The notes below the pieces were generated by a model, which had not been told where the DNA came from, did no database searches, and saw only the letters and a program-made list of their open reading frames with translations. Positions 33,458 to 44,849 of a DNA stretch of 64,000 nt are shown piece after piece. Source of the DNA: Lasiosphaeria ovina (Eukaryota; Ascomycota; Sordariomycetes; Sordariales; Lasiosphaeriaceae). The translations under genes and the position numbers were made by a program. Position 1 is the first letter of the stretch; every line of letters starts with the position of its first letter. Where the stretch lies: assembly GCA_033439765.1 (NCBI GenBank), contig JAULSN010000001.1:5084001-5148000 (forward strand), given 5' to 3'.

Positions 33458-36400
33458 CTAATATCCGTACATGCCCGAGCCACTTACCCAGTTCTGCATC
33501 GTTGCCGGCACGCCGTCCGACATGTAGTAGCCAAGCTCGTTCTCGTAGCCGTCGTTGACCGCCAGCCCCGTCTGTGGGTAGTACTCCTGCGCGGCCGTCT
33601 GAGGATCGTAACGCGGGCCTGGCACGCCCGTCTGGTGCGTGTCAAAGGCCTCGATCAGAAGACCGAGGCCGTCGGGCCTCCCACCCATGATCTGCTGCTG
33701 CTGGTGCTGTGTTTGCACATGTGATGGGCCCACGACACCTTGCTGGGGTGGTGGGATGATACCACCTTGCGCGTGCTGCTGTACCTGTAGAGTTGGCCGC
33801 CGCAGGTTGGGGTCGATGTTGTAGAGCGTCGGCGTAGGCGTAGGCGTTGGTGTCGGCGTCGGGTTTGGCTGCGGGAGAGGTAGGATTGGGGTGTTGGAAT
33901 GCTGCGAAAGGATGCCGTTCTTTGTGTCGGGGGAAGGCGGAACGATGCGCGGCTGGATCGGCTGGATCGGCTTGATGACCGAAGGAGTGGGAGCCGGGTG
34001 GAGAGCATTGGGGATGGGTTGTGCCTAGAAGAGACACGGTTAGCACGCGGTTGCAACGTTTAGCTACTTTGTGCGCTGTCACAGTAACTTACGCTGTCAG
34101 CCATGCTGCCCTCTGCCCCAACTACGATGCCCTTCTGGGCCCTGCAAAACCTTTCTAGGTGGTCGTACCAGCGCGAGGCCAGTGGCCAGACATTTTTGCT
34201 TTCAGCTAAGATGTTGAGAACCCGCTGAACCATCATCGGGCCCTCACGAACTAGGTTGGGTTCGGGGCAGACTGTGGAAGCCGTCAGTACATAACTCGCT
34301 CCGGTGTTTGTGCAACCAAATGGTCTCTTACCGTTTGGATACTTGCACAGATACCCGGCAAGAAAACCGCAACTATACACACAAAAGGCCTAGACACACA
34401 GACTAATCAGCTCATGCTGGCAGATTCAGCGACAACTGTGACTTACTGCCATCTGAGCCCCCGTTCCTTCTTCAGGTGATCTATCACCATATTGTGTCTC
34501 GATTTGTTCGTACAGGTCCTTCACGTTTCTAAAGAGTTCCAACGACATTCTCGCCCAGAAGGCTGTCAACTTTGGATCAGACTTGTCATATGATATCATT
34601 CTAGGGATTGTGACAGTCAGCCCAAGCTCCTCTGAAGTTAACGAGATGGAAAACGTAGGCGGCATACTCATGTAAATATGCTTTTCGAATAATAATGTTG
34701 CAAAGCCTGGTAATCATAGTCACGCCAAGATACGCCTATTGAACGGTATTAGCCACCACCTGCAAATTGGAGATGTAAAACGGCCGGATCAGGCTCCGAA
34801 AACGTACCAGATCCTGGCCTTCTTGTTTGTAGCCCTTCAACAGGAAAATGCTCCATCGGTGGTCATTGGGCAGGCCTCTCTCCCAGTCTGCAAGCCGCCT
34901 TTCCATCTTGGCATAGTCGCTTGCTGGCTCCCACGGCCGCAAGCTCTTGTCGTGGGTGATAGCTCGACGGGATATGGCACCCCAAAAGTGATGTGCCTGG
35001 ATAAGTGTCGCAAATAGAGATCTCCCTTCGTCAGCGACGAGCCTCGGGTTCTCTATAGCGGGTGGTGTGCCCTCAAGTGCTGCTCTTGATTTGGGCTCTC
35101 GTGCGTTAGCAAAATCCTTCTCGTTGCTCGGGAGAAGCGTTGTTATGTCGTTAGCTGCGAGTGAGACCGGAGACCGTGGCCCCGAATGCAAGTTATCTTG
35201 ACTGTGCAACATCCACTATGGGTACTGTGGTTAGTCCCTGCGAATTCCATTGTTTCTTCCACATCCGCAATGACGTGGGTAGATAATAACGGTGACTTAC
35301 CAAGGTGCGCCGGGCTGATTCGGCTCTTATAACTAGCTCCTTGGTGGGATTCACAAGCACATATGTTTCCTCGCGGTGGAGCTGCATCAGAGTTGCCATG
35401 CGCACGGCTATCCCCATGTTGATCTAAACAGGCGGCCAGTCAGAATCTATAAACGAACTCGCACCGTCGGTTCAAATGACGAGGAACTCACAGAACTCCT
35501 GTCCTTTACGCCGCTGCCCTGCTGCGCGATGCTCAGCAGATAAAAGGCTTGGCATTTTTCAAGACTGGGCTCCTTGTAAAGCTCATTCAGGGCCACGCTA
35601 GAAGCGCGCTCCATGAAGGTCTCGGAGGCATTCACGGCACTCCCGTAGCGTTCGATCAGGGCCGGCGTTAGACGTGCCGAAATACTGAGGATGCTCAACA
35701 GGAAGAAGACGCTGACTGAGCGGTGGTTTGTGCGCAGGCGTTCGGGGAACTTTTGCTTGGGGATGAATCCTAGCTGGAAGTAGTGGGCCGTGAACATGTT
35801 GACGGCCTCGATGATCTCGGGCAGGGGTGGGAGGAGGTCCCACTCGTCCACGCCTTTTGGGGGTCGGGACGGCGCCGAGGATGGCGCGGGCGAGACGACT
35901 GGAGCATCAAGAATTTCGCGGCGCACCTTGACCTGGTCGCGCTTGTTGTTCTTCTCAGCCCTCATGCGAGGGTGGCGGTAGTCACGGTCCTGGTCAGGCT
36001 GGCCGCGGACGGGGAAGATACTTGACGGGAGAAGTCAACACAGGCTCCCAAAATAAGTAGCCTGACTTTTATGAGGCGGCAACTTACCAGTCGGCGGCTC
36101 CAAGGCCGGAATCGCGACAGGCATTGCAAGGTGGCTTGGCCTTATCGTGCAGGCATTTGCTTCTCATGCGGCGGCATCTGTACGTTTTGGGATTTGCGTG
36201 TTAGCGAGTGAGTGCATACACTGTGTATTCTGTATGTACTTGTAGGCCAAAATGTGATGTGAAGGCTGGTCTTGGCCACCGTCGAGACCCTACGCAGTAA
36301 GGGCAAACGCAAGGGCTAGTAGAAAGGGGCGGACAGGGTCCAATGAGGCTCATCCGGCAACGAACGAATGAACTTGCTGGCGACGCACCTTCGGCAGGCG

Positions 36401-36486
36401 ATGGGGGATCTCCTTTTAATCGTAGCGCCTCCTCCGGGTCCACCTCCGGCTGATGATTCAGATTGTTGTCGCTGCTCTTGATACTC

Positions 36487-36517
<31 letters not shown>

Positions 36518-36636
36518 TGTTCGTGGTGGGCCATGGCTATGGTCATGTTCATAGCTGTCAAGTCTTGGGGAGGCTGTTGTGACATGGCGGGCAGTTGTTG
36601 TTGTGACGATCTCATCTCGACAGCATCGACATCCAT
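33458..36636 (-). CDS. Zn2Cys6 fungal transcription factor
   Basis: Ten exons on the minus strand: 36636-36389, 36177-36088, 36020-35492, 35423-35301, 35215-34808, 34735-34668, 34600-34447, 34389-34332, 34271-34093 and 34024-33458. All junctions keep phase, giving 807 residues. An N-terminal poly-Gln tract of 11 is followed by a binuclear zinc cluster, C81-C84-C91-C100-C103-C113 (C-x2-C-x6-C-x8-C-x2-C-x9-C). Exons 1 and 2 meet inside the cluster. The middle region (AVNMFTAHYFQLGFIPKQKF, FFLLSILSISARLTP, GIAVRMATLMQLHREE) resembles the fungal-specific transcription factor domain. The C-terminal 190 residues are Pro/Gln-rich with a PT repeat, typical of an activation region. It should bind DNA in the nucleus as a regulator; its targets are unknown. 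The final C-x9-C spacing is longer than the common x6-x8. The start is the first ATG in the frame. Splice sites in exons 6-7 are the least certain. Confidence 0.85.
36487..36519. repeat. Gln-coding CTG/TTG repeat
   Basis: Eleven glutamine codons (eight CAG and three CAA on the coding strand) near residue 45 of the Zn2Cys6 factor. This trinucleotide repeat is probably polymorphic. Confidence 0.8.
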
Positions 36637-39600
36637 GGTGCCGCCGCGAAGAGGCCGGAAAGATGAGAGAAATGCGCCGCCGTCCGTCTTTCTTCCCACC
36701 AGCGGCGGCGTGTCGGATGCCGCTCACAGATGGCCCTTCTTACACTCTCCCGCTCTCTCTCTGAGTTGGGTTCCGGCCGCGGCGGGCACCCAGCTTTCCC
36801 CTCCACGATCCAAAATCTGAGGTGCCTTATCCACGCAGATTGGCGTCTGTCGGTACCTGGGCTCTCAGCAGTCCCTCCGCCGAGCCAAAGAGGCAGTTGT
36901 GCCGCCAGCAGGGCACCCTTCTCACCCTCGTTGCCGCAGCGGCAATGGGAAGCGTCCTCTCGTAGGTCGGTGTGGGGTTTGGGGGTGTGTTGCCTTGCCG
37001 GCAGGGCAATTGGGGACCCAATCTCAGCCCGCCAATTGCCACGACTGCGAGCGAGCTTGCCGGCACCTAAAAAGCGCCTGCCTCTCCAAAAGTCGGTCGG
37101 GCAGAAGGGAACTTGGTCCGCTGGGGTGACCCACTTTGCTGCCGCGTGGGAGCGAGAGTCTAATCGTCCTTTGCCCTTGTTCTGGGCCAGCCAAAAAAAT
37201 AAAAAATACAAGTTGTTTTATCATCCGCCGACGAAGTCCGCGCGAGGGCCGTAGTAAGCCGTGGGTGGAGTCAAGACCGGCTCGGAGTTGATTTGAGAAA
37301 AGAGAGAGAGAAAGAGGGAAGGGTGAAATGAGAGGGAAAAAGAAAACATGAGAACAGAGAATCTGCAGTTGGTGCACTTCCCACTCCCCTGGGCCCTTCA
37401 CAATTGCACCATGAGATCAACGACTAATAAGGGCAACGCGCGGAACAAGGCCCCTGATGAATCAAGGCAGCCACACGTGATATCGATGCCCTTGGGAGCC
37501 CAGCAGCACCAGCAGCAGCAACAGCCTGACGATAGTTTGTCCATTTATGAGGGGTCGGGAAGGAAAACGGACAAGACAGGAACGGGGAAGGTCAAGTCCC
37601 GAAAGGCAACGGAAAGCCCCAAGTCCAGATGTCCAGATGCAGATGCTGGTTGCCTCCCCTGTTCCATTCACTTCCGTGTGCATCAGTTGGGACTTGGAAA
37701 GCATTAGGACTTTCTCAGTTTCCAACATCACCATCGCACAACCTCCATCCTTCCATCCATCCCTACACCCACCCATACACTCCTTTTCCCCCTATAGCCA
37801 TTGTATCAAAACTATGAGACTCTCCTACATCTACTACATGCCTCTCTGACAAGCCCGTACCGCGGGAGGGATGGCGATTGTTTAGCTAAGGTAGGGCTAC
37901 TGGGTTTCCGTCTAAACAGCCTTCTCTTTACTACTTATTCCCTCCCGTCTCGCGTGCCTACAGCGACAGCGACAACGACAGAGAGACACTGTATGGTAAA
38001 GAGCCGAGAGAGCCCAACAGTGTTGCGACTCAGATTGCACAATCCACAGGGAGAGAGAGAGAGAGAGAGAGAGGGCAGATACGGATTACGCCTCGCGGCT
38101 GCATCTCTAGCCGCCCAATGCGGACACGGCTAGAGGCTAGAAAGCCTGACGGTTGGCGCATTAAATCATGATTATGAACCACTACCGGGTAGTGGTGTAT
38201 CAACCAGCGTTACGCCCATCTCCATCCATCCACGGCGGGCCTTCTAACCTACCTGCCCGAGGAAACAAAGTTCCAACAACCTACCTAGAGACACGGGCCG
38301 CCTGTTTGAGAGGAAGAACCCTACAGGTAGAGGCGCATTTGCAAACCCTTGCTCAGCCACCACCACTGCGGCGGTCCACCACCGCCCCCGGGCTTAGGCT
38401 TGTGTAACCGTAGCCTAGGTACCGGTACCCGTGGACCCGGCGTAAACAAGAGGGCCGTCCCTCCCCATCTCCCCCCCCCCCCCGCTTCCAAGCTCGTGTC
38501 TGTCTGTCTGTCGAGCCGTCGAGCACAAGGCCAACAACGTACCAGACTAACTACGGATTAGCTGAGGCGACGAGAATTTATACGTGTATACGCAGCAAAT
38601 AAAGTAGCAATATCTCTAATATTCGTACCAGAGCTATCACATCCAGTATAACCCCCATCCACCACCCTCCATTTGCCCGCCTAGGTTGTCTCGAAGCCAT
38701 CCGTTATAATGGCTGGGTTGTTGTACTTATTGTCGTCAACCTAGCAAACAAATGAGAACTTTGCCGCGCTTGGGCGGCGGGAACGACATGACACTGGGCT
38801 CGTTGGGACTTTCAGTGGCCGCCCCTTCATTATTTCCCTTTTATGGCTCTAAATCTCCAACCAACCTCGCAACCCCTTGTCGGGCTTTCTTGGGAGGGGC
38901 TTCGTTTTTCAGCCACCCAGAACATCCAGTGCTACGATACGGATTATCCGTAGCTCAGGCCGAACCCCCTCAAATATGCATGCCCTGCAAGTTGAGTGGC
39001 ACGTTGTGTCACCGCAGCCTGATTTGTGCAAGTTAGCCCAATTCCTATCAAATGGGATTATGTATAAGTACCCACCTCCAATGCGTTGAGGTTGATAGCA
39101 TACCTAGGTGACAGACATTGCGAAGTGTGTTTGGCAACCATCCACTCGTAATCCAACTCACAGCCACCCAGTACCTCACTGTGCCACGTACAAAGCGTTC
39201 GGGGGGAAATGTGGGTGTATTTCAGACCTATGTAACTTTGGCATACATGGCTCACGATCACTCGACCAGGCCTTGCCAAATCCCAAATAACTTGCCACAC
39301 ATTCTTTCTCTCTGCGCCACATTGTCTCTCGCTCACTGATGGAATCCACTTGTTGTGATTAGAGGCATAATATCGCCGTGTCTCCGTACATCCCAAACAA
39401 AGTGCAACATGGCTTAACCCTTTGCACTCACAAAGGGCCTTGTGCTGGTATCCTCTCCCTCCGTTTGAGAACTCCATGCGCACCGTGGCGGCCCCAGATC
39501 CTGAACCCCCTACCCGAACGCCCATAACCCGTTCACTTGAACAAGATTATGCACTAGCTCGGCCAATCGTATCGCGTCCTTTTGTGTTCCTTTCGGGAGT

Positions 39601-40007
39601 TATACATGACGTTGCGTCTGGCCCATGCTTTCTGTCTAGAAGCATAGGGCAGTACATGATATCGCTCTATCGTGAGTCCCAAATAAATTCCGGGCCAGAA
39701 AAAACAAACAGTGCCTGCAGCTGCGCGGTGGTAATAGAATAGTGTAGTGTCTTGGGAGTGGGATATTGGATTTAGTGATGCCAATCAGAAGTCTATATAC
39801 ACATTATCTGTGCATCTCTGGAATGGGTCGTGGTGTCGTGTCGTGCCGTGTCATCGAGGGATTGCTGCTGAGGGAGGTGGGGACGGACGAGATAATTTCT
39901 CGCCCAAAGCGACGGCATGAAAGTGTTTAAGGCATTGTTGATGGCCTTCGGAAGGACGGGTAGGAGGAGGATAAGCACCGTAGCGGTGGGCTGTGGGCTT
40001 TCCGGGC
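36637..40007. other. Transcription-factor promoter and Kap95 3' region
   Basis: 3.4 kb without a convincing gene. It contains CATC/CCAT-type short repeats near 37750-37780, a GA tract at 38049-38073 and a C13 run at 38471-38483. Overlapping open frames of 174 and 199 codons near 36.6-37.3 kb on both strands show no domain and look like GC-rich leader sequence. The large size suggests a complex promoter for the Zn2Cys6 factor. Confidence 0.45.
38049..38073. repeat. GA dinucleotide tract
   Basis: About 12 GA units in the intergenic region upstream of the Zn2Cys6 gene. A simple microsatellite. Confidence 0.75.
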
Positions 40008-43000
40008 TCAAGTTTGAAGCATTACCGTCTGGGTACCGCCAATCTGGCGCTTAACCTGTTCGCGTGCCCATCTGGCAGTCTCGATCGTGCGAGGCTGGAA
40101 GTCACGGTTCGTCCGCACCTCCTTGATGAGTATCGTGACCCAATCCTGACGGAAAGCCTCGACAAGCTCACCACCCGGATACGCATCCGCCAGGTCGCTA
40201 AAGAAACAAGAGTCAGTGTAGAAACTCCAAATGAAGCTTGGTGACGCTTACCCGATAACACCCATGCATGCCCGCATCAGCGCCTCGCTACGGTTTACGT
40301 CGCTGGAGATACTATTGAGCAGTTGGAAGATTGACGGTACGAATTGCTGGAGGGTTTGAGCTGCAACACCATGTTAGCAATAAATCCACAAGAAGGTTGA
40401 GGAACAACATACTCTTGCCACTCGTCTTCATGGCACCAATAATGCCACCCCAAGCATCCATAATGCCTTCCCGTAGGGAAACAACGTAGTCAAACATCTC
40501 ATATGAACCCTCGGCCGTCGCAGTGACGGTAGCCGCCTGCTGAAGCACTTGGGCAACAACAGAGAGATAGGTCTCAAAGTGGCCACCAATGGCACCGGCA
40601 ATATCGCCAAAGCATTGCAGAATGGCAGGCTTGAACTGGTTGGCAAGGGTAGTGCTCTAAACGGACAGTCAGATATTGTGTCAAAATGTGGGGAAACGAG
40701 TAGATAGGCAAGCCGGAGACGGCAAGCCAGAAATCGGTGTAACTGACCCTGAGGTTATTGAGGAGGTAGTTCATGAAGTTATCGCAGTACGGTTGGCTGC
40801 GCTCTCCCATGGAACGAGTGATGTCGCTGACGAGGCCAATAGCCATCGAGCAGAGACTCGGTTCCTCCTGGTTGCCAAGTGCGTTGTAAAGGAACGGGGA
40901 GAATGCATCCATATACTTGACAAAATCATCCTCCATCGCGTTTGACAGACTGCTGATAGTCGCAAAGGCCGACTCTGGCACGCTGGACTTGCCACCCGCC
41001 GTATTCAGCATCTGCAGGAGGACCTGCATGATCCGATCGCCTTGGGGCGCAATCTCCTTGTCCAGCCGCTGGATAATGGCCTGCAAGACGGTGCAGAGAC
41101 TTGTCTGCATATCCTCGAGGATAATCTTATCTTCGACACTGACACACTGCGATTGCATCGGTAGTGTCTCCTCCAGTCGTTGAATGGCGACCGTCGACAG
41201 GCTGGCCACTGCGGGAAGGCTCTCGTTGGCAGAGCTCTGCACGAAAACGTTGAGAACCTCATAGGAGGCTGTGCGAACAGCTGGCTCGCAGTCCATTCTC
41301 CCAGTCACCGTCAGAAGGTTGCTGACGCTCTGGTTGAAATGCGGAGTCAGGGGGTTCTGCGCGGCGCCCGGATCACCGGCGAAGCGCTCGGCGAGGTTCA
41401 TCAACGCCCAGCAGCACGAAGCCGCCATTTTGGGGTTGTTCATCAAGCCGTCAAACAGCGACCGGATAAGAGGCGCGAGATGCTGTACCGGGTCAATAGC
41501 CTCGGAACACGTCTCGGTTATCCGGCCAAGTGCATAAGCAGTCGAGTCCTTGACGTGAACGGAAGGATCGTCCATCATGCTAATCAGCGGCTGCATGCCG
41601 GACTTGACTATGGGCTCCAACACCTTCTCATCCGGTCCGTCCATAATAGCTCCGAAAGCAGATACGGCAGCGTCCCGGTTGTGCCAGTCTTCGGAGCGCA
41701 GGTTGGCCTCGACAAACTGGATAACGGGAGGAATAATGGAGGCGCCGACAGCCTGGGCATATAACTGGAGACATTGGTAGGCGGCCCGCGAGATGTTGTA
41801 CTCGTCGTCGGACGCATCCTCGTCTTGCTTTGTCAGAAGACCTAGAAGGACGGGGACGACCTCGTTCGTTGCGACGCGGCTAAAGTTGTAGAAGGGACGC
41901 ATCTGCTCGGAGCTCTCGACCTGAACGCAGTGCGTGTTAATATGGAGAATCGCCCGGTGCTCGAATTTTTGACATACCTGTGCGTTGTCGTCCTCGATAG
42001 CAATTTCCTCTTCGCAGACGGTGCTCCAGAACTCGACCGCAAGCTTGGCCACATCTTCATCGGTGCTCTTCATGCCCAAAATAGTCAGCCCAAACAGGGC
42101 CTTCTCCATGTAGAAACGCATGTTCTCGTAATACAGGGCCATGATCCTGTTCAGACATCCGAAGGCCCCCTGCTGTATTTGCGAGTTATCTGCTTGTGTC
42201 GCTTCACAGATGACCTGCATGATGTAGTTTCGCTCGCCTTCATGCTTGAAGTTGTTGCCGACAAACTCGAGCGAGTCGCCGAGCGCAGTGATAGCAGCCA
42301 GACGAACGTCGCCATTCGTCTCTTCTTTTCTCGCGCCTTGGACAACGGCCGTCAGGATCGCATTGGAATGGGTGACGAGGCTGTTTCTGAGCTCCTGATC
42401 TTGGCTCTCGCAGATAAATCCGATCGTGGTCAAAGACGCTTGCTTCTGATGCGGAGTGCCTTCGCTGACGTTTCTAACCAGCGTGTGCATAAGATCTGGC
42501 CATTGATTTCGCGGCAGCTCGATCCCCGCAATTGCGGCGACCACCTGGGCGGTTGCCTGGCCTGTCTGAGCATTGCTGGAAGAGAGGGTCTCGAGAGCCA
42601 GTTGCTTGATGCGCGTCTTGGTTTCGGGATCCGTCTGGTTGAGCCATTTCGCTTGCAGCACTGCCTGCCTCGAGAATTCGCGTGCAGTAAAAGCGTTCTT
42701 CAGGGCGAGACCAGCAGCGGCTCGAATGTGGCCTTGGGCATTCTCATTCGCCAACTCCTGGACAAGTGTGACGAGGTATTGTGACTACCGGGGGGAAAAT
42801 GGTGAAATCTCGTTAGCAAAAAAATGGCGACATGCAAGCAACGAAACACAGCAGCGAGAAAGAAGACGAGGCCTCTTACAAAGTTTGTCTCGGCGGCTTG
42901 GGTGAGTTGCTGTTCGGCGGCATTTCGCAGAGTCGCGTCTGAGGCTGTCAGCAAAGACGTCACGGTCTGCGGCGGGCAACGGGCGGCTCGACGCGATTCA

Positions 43001-43094
43001 AGAGGGTCGAGACGCCTAGCCTCGGAATTGCGGTGTACATACCGGGACTCAGCGAATTGGTGAGGACCGTGTTGATGTCCGGTGAGCCTTCCAT
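40008..43094 (-). CDS. KAP95: Importin subunit beta-1 (karyopherin Kap95)
   Basis: Seven exons on the minus strand: 43094-43043, 42938-42880, 42784-41978, 41920-40748, 40656-40413, 40360-40252 and 40197-40008. The product is 877 residues (yeast Kap95 is 861). It begins MEGSPDINTVLTNSLSPDAT and runs as HEAT repeats, including NRDAAVSAFGAIMDGP, VHVKDSTAYALGRITE and SCCWALMNLAERFA. These match importin beta closely, as do ELPRNQWPDLMHTLVRNV and PFYNFSRVATNEVVPVLLGLL. It carries importin-alpha and its cargo through the nuclear pore and is released by Ran-GTP. The third intron (41921-41977, 57 nt) is in frame and stop-free, but its GTATGT donor, TTAAC branch and CAG acceptor are strong. Intron 4 (40657-40747) starts GTCAGT. 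The acidic loop DEDASDDE lies where importin beta has its Ran-contacting acidic loop. Identification is very secure. Confidence 0.96.
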
Positions 43095-44849
43095 GATTGC
43101 TGTTCCAACGCCGAGCGGAAGTGGTGGCAGATGTCCAAGACGAACAGGCAGGGTTGTTGCGGCAGGAAGAGGTAGTTTGGCAGGGAGAAAGTTGGCTCTT
43201 CGTGCAACTAAAGTTTTGCGTGCAACAAGCGGGGGGTTGATGATTCAAGGCTTATCAGACAGGGCTTAACCTTCCCGTGGATCAAAGCACAGGCCGGGGG
43301 GGAACGCGGTTGGATGGGACAAGAGAGGAGCGTAAAGAAGGTGCAAGTCAACTCCGGGGAAAATAATCCAAACTGTCCTAGATTCAGCCCAGAGGTATGT
43401 GTGCGGGTCTGTTGTGTTGAATTTTTTTGTCAACAATCACAGGTCCCGGTTTGGTGGATATTGTAGAGGGGACCGTTCCCGCCCGCCAATGCTGCTGCCG
43501 CCGCGCGCTGCCTCGCACCCAGAAAAAAAAGAGGACCTACAGGTGTTTTTTGACCGAGCCAGGGGAAAGGATGCCGCAAAAGAACGTGGAGAATAAGGCT
43601 TTGTCTTTGCAGTAGAAGAAAGCACCTGTAAGCGCCGCAGGTGATGTCTTGACGGGTCTGGCAGAGTCGGAAGGCAAAATGAAAGCGATCTTTGACGCAC
43701 GGAATGAGGAGGAGTTTCCTTAGGTACGAGGCCCTCCAATATCGTTCGTAGGCAGCGACGGTCTGGGGCGGTGGACTACCTGGGTTCTTTCTTCTTCTAG
43801 CGCTGCACTGTGTTGGCCGGGAACAAATCGCTGCAAATACAGTGCTAGCCTTCTAAACCGCACATGCTGGATCTTCTGGTCCGTTCGTTCGTGGGCCTCT
43901 GCCAATCTGAATCGGACCCTGAATTTCGGGGAGAGGGGGTTCCAGGTTGCTGCTGAGCGCAGGTGTGAGCTCCATCCTACCAAATAAGACGTCAAAACTT
44001 CTGATATGGAATGCATCAAAATTATCTTTGGAGCCGCAGCAACAGTTATTTGGTATTGAAATAGTGTATAGTTAGATATTAAGAATGGTCGTGCAAACCA
44101 TGAGTTTTCACCTAGACATGCACACATTGTGCATCCGGGCAATCTATCAACCAAACTCTACGGGCGCGCGGGAATCTGGGGGCGGTTGCACGACGCATTT
44201 TGTCGGGGAGAGCCCAGTGCTTACTCCGGTCTTCGCACATATGAAACCTCCAGCTTTCACAAAGCTCTTTGTCTGCGAAACAAGAAATAGGAGGCAGTCT
44301 AGCTGGTTTCATTCGTTACACCGCTCCGCGGCAGATACGTAAGGCAGTACATGATATCCAGGTATTTCTAGATTTCATGTGATGGCCATAAATCTTGAAT
44401 GAAGTTAAATATGGGCGGGGAAGTCGCACCAGGGCACCGTTTAACCAAGAATCTAGCACGCCTTTCAACTTATATAAATTTTCAACTTCAATGTTATCAG
44501 GAACGAGGAAGACCGAGTTGCGCACTTGAAAAATGTCGATTAATCCTACAAGCTACTTGGCTAGCTTCATGGCTTGCGAACTGATTTTTCGGTTATCTTC
44601 GCTGGACGAATGAAAATGAGTCAGCCCACCCCCTTTTCTCAAATTTGTTGATGCCCCTCCCTTCAAATGCGGCACATATCTCCTTCTTAAATGCATACCG
44701 GCCCCGGCAAACTCCACAAGTGGCGATGCTTGGAATCAAAAGCTAACAACACCCGAAAGGATCTGTTTAGCTTTTTCTCCGTGGGTGCCAATGAAAGAAC
44801 GACTTTTTTTCCCATATTCCAACCGCTGATCTTCATCTTAAGGAGAGTG
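43095..44849. other. Kap95 promoter and leucine-gene 3' region
   Basis: 1.75 kb with short open frames only. The part near 44000-44500 is AT-richer. No gene or RNA seen. Confidence 0.5.

Noticed and set aside
36612..37254. Overlapping frames of 174 and 199 codons on both strands
   Set aside because: GC-rich leader of the Zn2Cys6 gene; both strands open at once and neither has a motif.
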